Shown here one piece after another: positions 6,276-13,849 of a stretch of 18,354 bases of DNA. Origin of the DNA: Clostridiales bacterium (GTDB lineage Bacteria > Bacillota > Clostridia > Oscillospirales > QAMX01). The DNA lies in assembly GCA_003149835.1 (NCBI GenBank), contig QAMX01000122.1:1-18354 (forward strand), written 5' to 3'. The notes beneath the pieces are model-generated. The model searched no databases. It saw nothing but the letters and a program-made list of their open reading frames with translations, and was not told where the DNA came from. The translations under genes and the position numbers were made by a program. The first letter of the stretch is position 1. Each line of letters opens with the position of its first letter.

Positions 6276-7367
6276 ATGAACTATAACCGCGTCTATAATT
6301 TTTCTGCTGGCCCTTCGATGCTCCCGGTTCCCGTGCTTGAAAAAGCGGCGTCCGAGCTGCTGAACTATAACGGCAGCGGCATGTCGATCACGGAGATGAG
6401 CCATCGTTCCAAGGCGTTTGACGCTGTGATCCAGAACGCCGAGGCGGCTCTCCGCCGCGTCATGGGAATCTCCGACGACTATGCCGTGCTGTTTTTACAG
6501 GGCGGCGCGAGCGCTCAGTTCGCCATGATCCCGCTGAACCTGATGAACGGTTCTCACAGCGCCGACTACGTCGTCACCGGCCAGTTCTCCGGCAAGGCGT
6601 ACGAAGAGGCGCAGAAATACGGCAAAGCCAACCTCGCGGCGACGACGAAGCCCGACGGCTTTACCTATGTGCCCGCGCAGGACGCGCTGAATCTCTCCCC
6701 CGACGCCGACTACGTTCACATCTGCTACAATAACACGATCTACGGTTCCCGCTGGAACTATATCCCCGACACCGGCGCGGTTCCGCTCGTCGCCGACATG
6801 TCCTCCTGCATCCTCTCCGAGCCCGTTAACGTGAACCGCTTTGGTCTGATCTACGCGGGCGCGCAGAAAAACATGGCGCCCGCCGGCGTGACCGTCGTTA
6901 TCGTCCGCCGCGACCTGATCGGAAAGGCTTCGCCGCTGACGCCGGCTGTGTTCGACTACGCGATTCAGGATAAAAACGGCTCGATGTACAACACGCCGCC
7001 GTGCTTCGGTATTTATATGATCGGCCTCGTGCTCGAATACATCGAGAGCCTCGGCGGACTGGCCGCGATGAAGGCCGCCAACGAAAAGAAAGCCGCGCTG
7101 CTCTACGGCTATATTGATCAGAGCAAGCTGTTCTCCAACCCGGTTCGCCACGACTGCCGCTCGATGATGAACGCGACTTTCGTCACCGGCAGCGCCGAGC
7201 TTGACGACCTGTTCTGCAAGCAGGCGGCCGCCGAGGGCCTTGTCAGCGTCAAGGGGCACCGTTCCGTCGGCGGTATGCGCGCTTCCATTTACAACGCCAT
7301 GCCGTATGAAGGCGTCGAGGCGCTCGTGGCGTTCATGGAGCGCTTTGAGAAAGAGCATGCGAAATAA
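6276..7367 (+). CDS. serC: Phosphoserine aminotransferase
   Basis: 363 aa, full length for the family. PLP enzyme that converts 3-phosphohydroxypyruvate and glutamate to phosphoserine and 2-oxoglutarate, the second step of serine synthesis. The N-terminus YNFSAGPSMLP is the SerC hallmark. LFLQGGASAQF holds the cofactor phosphate-binding region. The Schiff-base Lys is Lys198 in AGAQKNMAPAG. Start is fixed by TTTTGGAGG at 6258-6266. First gene of the serC-serA operon; the serA ribosome site overlaps its stop codon. A promoter at 6118 and a terminator-like hairpin at 6205-6230 precede it. Confidence 0.97.
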   Translation: MNYNRVYNFSAGPSMLPVPVLEKAASELLNYNGSGMSITEMSHRSKAFDAVIQNAEAALRRVMGISDDYAVLFLQGGASAQFAMIPLNLMNGSHSADYVVTGQFSGKAYEEAQKYGKANLAATTKPDGFTYVPAQDALNLSPDADYVHICYNNTIYGSRWNYIPDTGAVPLVADMSSCILSEPVNVNRFGLIYAGAQKNMAPAGVTVVIVRRDLIGKASPLTPAVFDYAIQDKNGSMYNTPPCFGIYMIGLVLEYIESLGGLAAMKAANEKKAALLYGYIDQSKLFSNPVRHDCRSMMNATFVTGSAELDDLFCKQAAAEGLVSVKGHRSVGGMRASIYNAMPYEGVEALVAFMERFEKEHAK

Positions 7368-7381
7368 AGGAGACAATGGAA

Positions 7382-8563
7382 ATGAAGAACGGAAAATACG
7401 AAATCAAGCTGATGAACAAGATCGCCGCCGTCGGCACCGACCAATTTGATTCCGACAAGTTTGTCTGCTCCGACAGCGCCGAACAGCCCGAGGGAATCCT
7501 CGTTCGCTCCGCCGACATGCTGAATTACGAATTCAACGACGAGCTGCTCTGTATCGGCCGCGCCGGCATCGGCGTCAACAACATCCCCATCGACCGTTGC
7601 AGCGAGGCGGGCATCGCCGTTTTCAATACGCCCGGCGCCAACGCCAACGCCGTCAAGGAGCTGGCCGTCTGCGCGCTGCTGCTCTCTTCGAGAAAAATTA
7701 CCGACGGTATCGAATGGACCAAGACGCTCGCCGGGACGGAGGGCGTCGCCAAGGCGGTCGAAAAGGGCAAGGCGCAGTTCGTCGGCCCCGAGCTCAAAGG
7801 CAAGACGCTCGGCGTCATCGGCCTCGGCGCCATCGGCGCGACGATTGCCAACATCGCCTACCGCCTCGGCATGGACGTTTACGGCTGCGACCCGTATCTG
7901 ACCGTCGAAAGCGCATGGACGATTAACCGCCTGATTCACCGCGTCTCCTCCCGCAAGGAAATTTACGAAAACTGCGATTATATCACCATCCATGTGCCGC
8001 TGACGCCGGAGACCAAGCATATGATCAACGCCGAATCCATCGCTCAAATGAAGGACGGCGTGCGTATCATCAACCTTGCGCGCGGCGAACTCGTCAACGA
8101 CGACGATATGGCCGCGGCGCTCGAAAGCGGTAAGGTCGCCGCCTATGTCACCGATTTCCCCAATGAAAAAACGCTGGCGATGAAAAACACCATCTGCATC
8201 CCGCACCTCGGCGCTTCGACGCCGGAGAGCGAGGACAACTGCGCGGTCATGGCCGCCGAGGAGCTGCAAAACTATATCCTGCGCGGCACAATCGTCAACT
8301 CCGTCAATCTGCCGAACATCGACATGCCCATGGAGGAAAATTTCCGCCTCTGCGTCATCCATAAGAACATCCCCAATATGCTCGGTCTGATCTCGACGAG
8401 CTTCGCCGAAAGCGGCTTCAACATCGAGCATATGACAAACCGTTCCAAGAAGGATTACGCCGTGACGATTCTTGACACCGACGCCATCCCATCCGACGCG
8501 GTTCTTGAAAAGATCAAGGCTGTTCCGGGGATTCTGCGCGTGAGAATCATCGAGAAACAGTGA
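7382..8563 (+). CDS. serA: D-3-phosphoglycerate dehydrogenase with C-terminal ACT domain
   Basis: 393 aa from ATG 7382. An ATG at 7376 is also in frame, but only 3 nt follow GGAG (7369-7372), while 7382 has a 9-nt spacing. Catalyses NAD-dependent oxidation of 3-phosphoglycerate, the first step of serine synthesis. The NAD fold has GLGAIG (about 147-152); catalytic residues are Arg234 (ARGELVN), Glu262 and His275 (PHLGAS). The C-terminal ~70 residues form an ACT domain (VIHKNIPNMLGLIS...), in known enzymes the site of feedback inhibition by serine. This is the short form, without the extra intervening domain found in the long type-1 enzymes. Co-transcribed with serC, 14 nt apart. Confidence 0.96.
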   Translation: MKNGKYEIKLMNKIAAVGTDQFDSDKFVCSDSAEQPEGILVRSADMLNYEFNDELLCIGRAGIGVNNIPIDRCSEAGIAVFNTPGANANAVKELAVCALLLSSRKITDGIEWTKTLAGTEGVAKAVEKGKAQFVGPELKGKTLGVIGLGAIGATIANIAYRLGMDVYGCDPYLTVESAWTINRLIHRVSSRKEIYENCDYITIHVPLTPETKHMINAESIAQMKDGVRIINLARGELVNDDDMAAALESGKVAAYVTDFPNEKTLAMKNTICIPHLGASTPESEDNCAVMAAEELQNYILRGTIVNSVNLPNIDMPMEENFRLCVIHKNIPNMLGLISTSFAESGFNIEHMTNRSKKDYAVTILDTDAIPSDAVLEKIKAVPGILRVRIIEKQ

Positions 8564-8565
8564 GA

Positions 8566-8631
8566 TTATAGTGACATATCGCGCGCTTTGCCACGCTGTT
8601 TCATCCGCGGACAGCATGGACGAAACTATAA
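8566..8631. repeat. Spaced inverted repeat between serA and the DUF1080 gene
   Basis: TTATAGT (8566-8572) and ACTATAA (8625-8631) are perfect 7-bp arms about 52 bp apart. Between them CTGT and ACAG can form a small stem. No U-run follows, so it is not a clear terminator. It might be operator half-sites or part of a weak promoter for the next gene. Confidence 0.25.
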
Positions 8632-8652
8632 CAGATGAAGAAGGCGAATTTT

Positions 8653-9270
8653 ATGTCAAAACCTGAAAAAATCGTTTTGTTCAACGGCACGAACCTCGAC
8701 AACTGGGTCACTCGCAGCGGCGACGCGCCTGTCGCGTGGCAAGTGGAAAACGGGGTCATGACCGTCGCGTCGCGGACGACCGACATCATGACTAAGGAAG
8801 TTTTCGGCGACGCCTATATCCACCTTGAATTCCGTATTCCCGATATGCCTGACAAAAACGGCCAGCACAAGGGCAACAGCGGCGTGTTTCTCCACGGCCG
8901 CTATGAGATTCAAGTGCTCGATTCGTTCGGCGTCGAGAGCGGCCGCGGCGACTGTTCGGCGATCTACGACAAGTATTCTCCCCTGTTTAATAACTGTCTC
9001 CCCGCAGAGCAGTGGCAGAGCTACGATATCATCTTCCGCGCGCCCCGTTTTGCCGCCGACGGTTCGGTTTCCGAAAAGCCGCGGCTGACGCTTCTCCATA
9101 ACGGCCTGCCGGTTCACAACAATCTGATCCTTGAAACGATTACCGGCGCGTCTCTGACCGAGGACATGGTCGCCGAGGGTCCGCTGCTTTTGCAGGATCA
9201 CGGCTGCCCGGTCAGCTTCCGCAACATCTGGATGTATCGTCTTCCGCAGGCTGGCGCCGACAAATACTGA
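8653..9270 (+). CDS. DUF1080 / 3-keto-disaccharide hydrolase-like protein
   Basis: 205 aa from ATG 8653, with GAAGG about 8 nt upstream; an earlier in-frame ATG at 8635 lacks a ribosome site. The family motif FNGTNLDNW opens the protein. The core GNSGVFLHGRYEIQVLDSFG and the later W-QSYDIIFRAPRF and LLQDHGCPVSFRNIWM match the DUF1080 jelly-roll (concanavalin-like) fold. Members act on 3-keto glycosides or bind glycans. Many are secreted from Bacteroidetes or Planctomycetes, but no signal peptide is seen here, so this copy is probably cytosolic. It converges on a MerR-type gene, and a Gfo/Idh/MocA dehydrogenase lies 1.2 kb away, compatible with a keto-sugar pathway. Confidence 0.85.
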   Translation: MSKPEKIVLFNGTNLDNWVTRSGDAPVAWQVENGVMTVASRTTDIMTKEVFGDAYIHLEFRIPDMPDKNGQHKGNSGVFLHGRYEIQVLDSFGVESGRGDCSAIYDKYSPLFNNCLPAEQWQSYDIIFRAPRFAADGSVSEKPRLTLLHNGLPVHNNLILETITGASLTEDMVAEGPLLLQDHGCPVSFRNIWMYRLPQAGADKY

Positions 9271-9328
9271 GCACGGAGATACGGCTAAGCTTGCATCGGA
9301 GCTGTTTTCACATTCAAAAGCATATTGT

Positions 9329-9367
9329 TTCAGCCTGAGCGTTTTCTCCGAAAACGCTCAGGCTGAA
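9329..9367. terminator. Bidirectional terminator between convergent genes
   Basis: Perfect 18-bp inverted repeat (TTCAGCCTGAGCGTTTTC and complement) around a 3-nt TCC loop. It sits midway between the DUF1080 gene (ending 9270, plus) and the MerR-VOC gene (ending 9427, minus), where it can serve both. The outer arms end in A/T, but no long U-tail is present. Confidence 0.7.
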
Positions 9368-9426
9368 CTTCAAAGCGGCGGCAGTTCGCCCGCCCTATGA
9401 AACGTCTCATGGCAAAGCGGATACGC

Positions 9427-10221
9427 TCAGTTGTGCAGCGTCCATGCGACGCCGTATTTGTCGGTTATAAAAGCGCAAACCGGCCAGTGCGGCCACGACG
9501 CGCTCTCTGCGCTCCGCGCCTCTCTTGATAACACGGCAATGGTTCTGCGCAGGTCGTCCTCGTTATCATAGGCCCATATGCCTCCCGGCTGGATTCTTTC
9601 TTCGCCATAGCCTACCGGGTGCAGCAGAACCTCAACGCCATAAATCTCCATGACGATGTGAAGGTTCTCCCGGTTCGACCCGGGCGGCGTAAATTCGGCG
9701 ACCTTCTCCGCGCCGAACGCCTCTTGATAAAGCGCGAAAGCCTCGATCATTTCCCGGTCGTTGTGGGCGATATCAAAGCCCATGGAAAATTTCGGCGGCT
9801 TCGGCGAAATCGCTAACGCGTCCGCCGCTTCCAGCATAGCCGCGTCGTCCGGCAGACGGAAGCGGATATCCCGGCAAACGCTCTCGTTGAGGCTCGTCAT
9901 AAAATGGCCAATTTTCTCCCGAATGGCAGGCAGCGAGGCGACCTCGCCGCCTACATCGGAGAGGCTGTGGCGGAGAGCCTCGATGATTTCCGCGGCGCCG
10001 CCGGCCTGTAAAATAAGAGCGATCTGTTCCGTCGGTATCCGCAGCTTTCGCAGCGCAAGGATCTGCCGCAGGCGCGAAACCGTCTCTTCGGTGTAGGCGC
10101 AAGCAGCGCAGTCATCATCCGTCTTGACGCTCTCAATGAGTCCGATCTGCTCGTAATAGCGCAGCATTCTCTCCGAAACGTTTAGTTTCCTCGTTATTTC
10201 GCCGGCGGCGATTAAGCGCAT
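9427..10221 (-). CDS. MerR-family regulator fused to a VOC (glyoxalase/PhnB-like) domain
   Basis: 264 aa from ATG 10221, preceded by GGAGGG at good spacing; the open frame upstream to 10707 overlaps the dehydrogenase gene and is not used. Residues 1-70 are a MerR winged helix (AGEITRKLNVSERMLRYYEQIGLI, then YTEETVSRLRQILALRKLRI). A CxxC pair (Cys38, Cys41) lies in the wing; metal or redox sensing is possible but unproven. Residues 85-140 resemble the MerR linker helix. Residues 147-264 look like a PhnB-type VOC domain (FDIAHNDREMIEAFALYQEAFGAEKV..., ending FITDKYGVAWTLHN). The VOC part replaces the usual ligand-binding domain and probably senses or binds a small molecule. Confidence 0.8.
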   Translation of the reverse strand: MRLIAAGEITRKLNVSERMLRYYEQIGLIESVKTDDDCAACAYTEETVSRLRQILALRKLRIPTEQIALILQAGGAAEIIEALRHSLSDVGGEVASLPAIREKIGHFMTSLNESVCRDIRFRLPDDAAMLEAADALAISPKPPKFSMGFDIAHNDREMIEAFALYQEAFGAEKVAEFTPPGSNRENLHIVMEIYGVEVLLHPVGYGEERIQPGGIWAYDNEDDLRRTIAVLSREARSAESASWPHWPVCAFITDKYGVAWTLHN

Positions 10222-10486
10222 TTTCTTTCCCTCCATTCCATAAAAGCCTGACGATCGGGGCTTATCCGGTATCAACTGCGATACCGCGTCAAAGCAAAGC
10301 CTTCTATTCTGCCTCTCTCCGGTCGGAACGCGGAATTGTCCGTCTGATCTTGCGGCGCCGGTATCTGCGCGCCGTATACAGGCCGTCTGGCGAGCCTGAA
10401 AAGCATGATCGCCGATTGACAGCGCGTTTTTTTGATACCGCCGCGCTCTCCATCCGTTTGCCAGCGCACCGCCGACCGGCGATTGG
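10222..10486. other. 265-bp spacer between the dehydrogenase and the MerR-VOC gene
   Basis: No convincing gene. A small hairpin GGTATC-AACTGC-GATACC lies at 10269-10286. A TTGACA occurs on the plus strand near 10416 but has no good -10 or downstream gene. No clear minus-strand promoter for the MerR-VOC gene was found. Confidence 0.4.
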
Positions 10487-11620
10487 TCAGATTCGCTCTG
10501 TCCGGCCGCTCTCCGCGCTTTCGAGCGCCCGCTCCATGACGCGCTGGATATAGGCGCCGTCGGCAAACGACGGGGTTCCGGCGCGGCCGTGATGGACGTT
10601 ATCGACAAACGTATAAAGGCTGTGGCAGTGGGCGCGGATCCAGCCGACGCCGTTTTTCTGCGACGGGAATACGTTTCCCGGCGGCGCGTAGCGCGCGGTG
10701 CATTCAAGCGCCGTGAAGCCGCGCTCGCCGCCGTAGACGGCTTCGGGCTTGGTATGGTCGTAAAACCACAGCGTGTTGGGCTGCATCAGGTTGAAGCGGA
10801 TCGCGCCCTTGGTCCCGTGGATTTCAAAGCGCAGCTCGTCGTCGATGCCCGTGGCGATTTTGGAGGCCTCGATCGTCCCGGTCGCGCCGCCCGGCAGCGT
10901 GAGCAGCATCGTCACATGATCCTCCGCCGTAATCGTATGCATCGTTCCGTCCTTGTTCGGGCGGTTCGGATACAATACGCGCCGCGTACAGAACACCGAG
11001 TCAAACGCGCCGACGAGCGAATAGACGAGATCAACGGCATGTGAGCCGAGGTCGCGCAGAACGCCGCCCGACTCCGTCTGCTTCCAGCCCACCGGCTTAT
11101 CCGGATCGACGGCGCCGGAATGCAGATACTCCGAGCGGAAGCAGAGGATGTCGCCGAGCCGCCCCTCCTCGACGAGTTGGCGCGCCCGCAGCGTCGCCGG
11201 GAAAAACCGGTTCTGGAATGCGACCTGCGCGGTCAGGCCGCTCGCATCGGCAGCGGCCGCGAGCGCATCCGCTTCTTCCGCCGTAACCGTCAGCGGCTTG
11301 TCGCAGTAGACATGCTTGCCCGCAGCCAGCGCCTTTTTTGCCTGTTCAAAATGACAGGCGTTCGGCGTGCAGATATGAACCAGCCGAATGCGCTCGTCGT
11401 TAAAGATTTCGTCCTCATTCTGCGTCGCGTATTCAAAGCCGAGGGAATCGCGCGCATATTCCGCCGCGCCGGCGGAACGGTTGCACACGCCGACCAGTTT
11501 TGTTTTGTAGGGAAGATTCGGGTAATAAAACGGCAGCGCTTTGTGCGCAAACGTATGCGTTTTTCCCATAAAACCCATCCCAATGATACCGACACCGTAT
11601 TCTGTCACAGTGATAACCAT
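10487..11620 (-). CDS. Gfo/Idh/MocA family NAD(P)-dependent oxidoreductase
   Basis: 377 aa. The N-terminal Rossmann fold carries GMGFMG (14-19). The family-typical (E/D)KP motif is CDKPL with Lys108, and the catalytic LGSHAVDL has Asp190, His194 and Asp197. The C-terminal half is the usual alpha/beta substrate domain. Members oxidise or reduce a sugar, inositol or glycoside hydroxyl, with the cofactor sometimes recycled in place. The exact sugar cannot be told. Start ATG 11620 has TAGGA at 7-nt spacing; an in-frame GTG at 11608 behind AAAGGA is the alternative. Lies 91 nt downstream of the unknown membrane-anchored gene and near a DUF1080 gene, a pairing known from keto-sugar catabolism. Confidence 0.92.
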   Translation of the reverse strand: MVITVTEYGVGIIGMGFMGKTHTFAHKALPFYYPNLPYKTKLVGVCNRSAGAAEYARDSLGFEYATQNEDEIFNDERIRLVHICTPNACHFEQAKKALAAGKHVYCDKPLTVTAEEADALAAAADASGLTAQVAFQNRFFPATLRARQLVEEGRLGDILCFRSEYLHSGAVDPDKPVGWKQTESGGVLRDLGSHAVDLVYSLVGAFDSVFCTRRVLYPNRPNKDGTMHTITAEDHVTMLLTLPGGATGTIEASKIATGIDDELRFEIHGTKGAIRFNLMQPNTLWFYDHTKPEAVYGGERGFTALECTARYAPPGNVFPSQKNGVGWIRAHCHSLYTFVDNVHHGRAGTPSFADGAYIQRVMERALESAESGRTERI

Positions 11621-11650
11621 CCTTTCATCCTATATGGAATGACATAATAT

Positions 11651-11680
11651 CCGGGCTTTTCCGGCGCACTCCAAGCCCGG
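11651..11680 (-). terminator. Hairpin between the membrane-anchored gene and the dehydrogenase
   Basis: CCGGGCTT (11651-11658) and AAGCCCGG (11673-11680) pair around a 14-nt loop. No U-run follows on the minus strand, so this may be a weak terminator or a processing site. Confidence 0.35.
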
Positions 11681-11711
11681 CATTCTTCCGCTCCCGGCCG
11701 TAAGCCGTTGG

Positions 11712-12383
11712 CTATCGGAAATAAGGGGATTGCTCCAACGCCGGAATCAGCGATTCATCCAATCGCCAGAAGGTCGCTTCGTATTCCCTGCGCGTTCCGT
11801 CTCCGGCATAGGCTCCTGTACAGGTAAAATCGGTCGCGGCCCAGCAGCCGTTGACAACGCCGATAAACCCGTTCAGCCGCGGCGCGGCCGCGCAGCCCTC
11901 ATAGCAGAACGCCACCGGCTCAGCCAAGGCGTAGAGGTTGTCCGTCACGACGGTAAACGTTTCCTCCCCGCGCTGAAAAAGCGCCGCTTCGGCCGCGCGG
12001 CAGAACGCTTCGCTTTCGACCCGCGTCTGCGAACCGCCGACAAAAACCGCCGTGACCGCTCCGCGCTCCGGAATGGCATAGGTCTCGTCAACAAACAGAT
12101 ATTGGTCGAGAAACGACCGCAGGACGATCAGGCGATGCGTTTCGTCGCCCGCAACGGCGTTCAGCCGCCACTTTCCGTCGGCGGTTTTCGCAATGGTTTC
12201 CCCCTCGGCAAACCACGCCGCATCCGCTGGCGCATAGACGCGCCCCTGCCAGATAACCCTGTTGCCGCGGTATTCCGCGCTTCTGTCCAGCGTTGCACAG
12301 CGCGCGACTCCGATCACGAAAGCTGCGGCGATCCCGCCGCAGAGCAGCAGTCGCAGCGCCAACAGCCATCGCCTCGCCCGCAT
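11712..12383 (-). CDS. Unknown protein with N-terminal signal/anchor helix
   Basis: 223 aa, no family recognised. MRARR is followed by a hydrophobic stretch (about residues 6-28, LLALRLLLCGGIAAAFVIGV), which suggests a signal or single membrane anchor with the rest outside. The remainder is soluble-looking, with a possible strand-rich region (YRGNRVIWQGRVYAPADAAWF) and four Cys in the C-terminal third. GGAG lies 9 nt before the start. A promoter at 12419-12447 drives it divergently from glycerate kinase. It is upstream of the dehydrogenase on the same strand; a functional link is not shown. Confidence 0.7.
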   Translation of the reverse strand: MRARRWLLALRLLLCGGIAAAFVIGVARCATLDRSAEYRGNRVIWQGRVYAPADAAWFAEGETIAKTADGKWRLNAVAGDETHRLIVLRSFLDQYLFVDETYAIPERGAVTAVFVGGSQTRVESEAFCRAAEAALFQRGEETFTVVTDNLYALAEPVAFCYEGCAAAPRLNGFIGVVNGCWAATDFTCTGAYAGDGTRREYEATFWRLDESLIPALEQSPYFR

Positions 12384-12418
12384 CGCTTCTCTCTCCGTTT
12401 CTTCTGACTGTCAGATAA

Positions 12419-12447
12419 ATCATACCATATTTTCCCCTCCGATTCAA
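12419..12447 (-). promoter_or_regulatory. Promoter of the unknown membrane-anchored gene
   Basis: Minus strand TTGAAT (12447-12442), 17-nt spacer, TATGAT (12424-12419) with extended -10 TGG. It lies within the 86-bp divergent region shared with glycerate kinase. Confidence 0.55.
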
Positions 12448-12469
12448 CACCTGAAAGGAAGATTCAAAC

Positions 12470-13591
12470 ATGAAACTGCTGATCGCGCCCGATTCGTTCA
12501 AAGGCACGCTTTCCGCGCCGCAGGCTGCGGAGATCATGGCCTCGGCGTTCCGCCGTGAGCTGCCGGTCTCCTCGGCCGCGCTTCTGCCGCTCGGAGACGG
12601 CGGCGAGGGCACGGCTGACTGCCTGATCTCCGCCGGCGGCATTCCCGTCTGCTGTGAGAGCGTCGACGGCTACGGCAATCCCATCACGGTCCGTTACTGT
12701 ATCTACGAATCCGATACGGCCGTCATCGATTCAGCCTCCGTCGTGCCGATGTATGCCCCGCGCCGGGAGCCCGCCGTCGCCTCGACGTATGGCCTCGGCG
12801 CGCCGGTGCTGGACGCACTCAAACGCGGGTGCAAAACGATTCTGCTCGCGCTCGGCGGAACCGGCTCCAACGACGGCGGCTGCGGGCTCGCCGCGGCGCT
12901 GGGCGTCCGTTTTGCAGACGCGGACGGTAAATCGTTTGTTCCATGCGGCGGCACGCTGGCGCGCATCGCCGATTTCGATTCGTCTGCGGCAATTCAGACG
13001 CTTGAAGGCGTCCGTGTCTGCGGGCTCTGCGACGTAGATAACCCCTTTTACGGGCCGCGCGGCGCGGCTCATGTATTTGCACCGCAGAAGGGCGCCGACG
13101 CGCCGACCGTCGACCGGCTCGACGCGGGCATGGAAGCGCTGGCCGCGCTGGTTCGGCGCAAGACGGGCTTTGACTTGCAGGCATTTGCGGGCGCCGGCGC
13201 GGCCGGCGGGCTCGGCGGCGGCATTGCGGCGTTCCTCGGCGGTTCGCTCGCCTCCGGCATCGGAACGGTTCTGCGGCTGCTCCGTTTTGCGGAGCGCGCC
13301 GCGGAGGCGGATCTGATTCTGACCGGAGAGGGCTGTACCGACGAACAGACGCTGATGGGCAAGGCCGTCTCCGGCGTATTAAACGCCGCCGGAGAGACGC
13401 CGGTCGTCGTGCTCAGCGGCATGGTGCGCGGCGTCGCCGATTCGCTCTGCGAGCACGGCGCGGCCGCCGTCTGCGCGGTCAACCGCGTCGCCGCCGATTT
13501 TGAAAAAATCGCCGCCTCTGCCGAGCAGACGCTTTTCGACGAGGCGGTCTCCGCCGCGCGGCTGATCGCGCTCGGCCGCAGGCTGAGGTAA
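12470..13591 (+). CDS. Glycerate kinase (GarK/GlxK family)
   Basis: 373 aa, normal for the family. ATP-dependent phosphorylation of D-glycerate; this family generally gives 2-phosphoglycerate. Hallmarks are IAPDSFKGTLSA at the N-terminus, LGDGGEGTADCL (about 42-53), LALGGTGSNDGGCGLAAALG (about 124-143), GAAGGLGGGIAAFLG and the C-terminal LTGEGCTDEQTLMGKA. AAAGGAAG lies 9 nt before the start. Transcribed alone: divergent from an unknown gene and separated from pheS by a 258-bp leader region with its own promoter. It links glycerate to the same C3 pool that SerA draws on. Confidence 0.94.
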   Translation: MKLLIAPDSFKGTLSAPQAAEIMASAFRRELPVSSAALLPLGDGGEGTADCLISAGGIPVCCESVDGYGNPITVRYCIYESDTAVIDSASVVPMYAPRREPAVASTYGLGAPVLDALKRGCKTILLALGGTGSNDGGCGLAAALGVRFADADGKSFVPCGGTLARIADFDSSAAIQTLEGVRVCGLCDVDNPFYGPRGAAHVFAPQKGADAPTVDRLDAGMEALAALVRRKTGFDLQAFAGAGAAGGLGGGIAAFLGGSLASGIGTVLRLLRFAERAAEADLILTGEGCTDEQTLMGKAVSGVLNAAGETPVVVLSGMVRGVADSLCEHGAAAVCAVNRVAADFEKIAASAEQTLFDEAVSAARLIALGRRLR

Positions 13592-13640
13592 GCTCCGGCG
13601 CTCGGTTGTACGAAAAATCGGCTCCGAGCTCCCGCCTGTC

Positions 13641-13669
13641 TTGTATCAGCCGCCAAAATATGCTATAAT
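13641..13669 (+). promoter_or_regulatory. Promoter of pheS-pheT
   Basis: TTGTAT (13641-13646), 17-nt spacer, TATAAT (13664-13669) with an extended -10 TGC. Predicted start near 13676, leaving a leader of about 174 nt. Confidence 0.65.
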
Positions 13670-13702
13670 ATTATGTGGTGAAATTTGAAAAAAACAGCAC
13701 AA

Positions 13703-13773
13703 TCCGGCGGCGTACGGCTGTTGAACGGCTGCTGCGCGCAAAAAGCCGTCCGCCGGACAGCGGCTGACTTTTT
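13703..13773 (+). terminator. Competing hairpins (attenuator candidate) in the pheST leader
   Basis: Long hairpin: TCCGGCGG (13703-13710) with CCGCCGGA (13750-13757), continued by ACGGCT (13714-13719) with AGCCGT (13744-13749). The right arm is also needed for an alternative: AGCCG (13744-13748) with CGGCT (13761-13765), with TCC/GGA inside, followed by GAC and five T. The two folds exclude each other, as expected of antiterminator and terminator. No T-box consensus and no Phe-rich leader peptide was found, so the signal is unknown. Confidence 0.5.
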
Positions 13774-13849
13774 CTCGTTTTTCGAATCATAACACATTCG
13801 CCGTTTCGTATCATCGGTTCACAGAAAACAAAAAACAGGAGACGTTACT

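Noticed and set aside
7289..8617. 442-codon open frame on the minus strand opposite serA, and a 293-codon one opposite serC
   Set aside because: Both are shadows of GC-rich third positions; serC and serA on the plus strand have clear motifs and ribosome sites, while the minus frames show low-complexity His/Asp/Val-rich protein with no family.
10222..10707. N-terminal extension of the MerR-VOC gene
   Set aside because: It overlaps the end of the dehydrogenase gene and looks Arg/Ser-rich; the MerR domain and ribosome site start at 10221.
13678..13767. GTG-started 29-codon ORF in the pheST leader as an attenuation peptide
   Set aside because: The start is about 2 nt from the predicted transcript 5' end, has no ribosome site and the peptide has only one Phe.
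13678..13767. Direct repeats of CGGCTG at 13715 and 13726
   Set aside because: Only two short copies, explained by the GC-rich hairpin region; not a repeat array.
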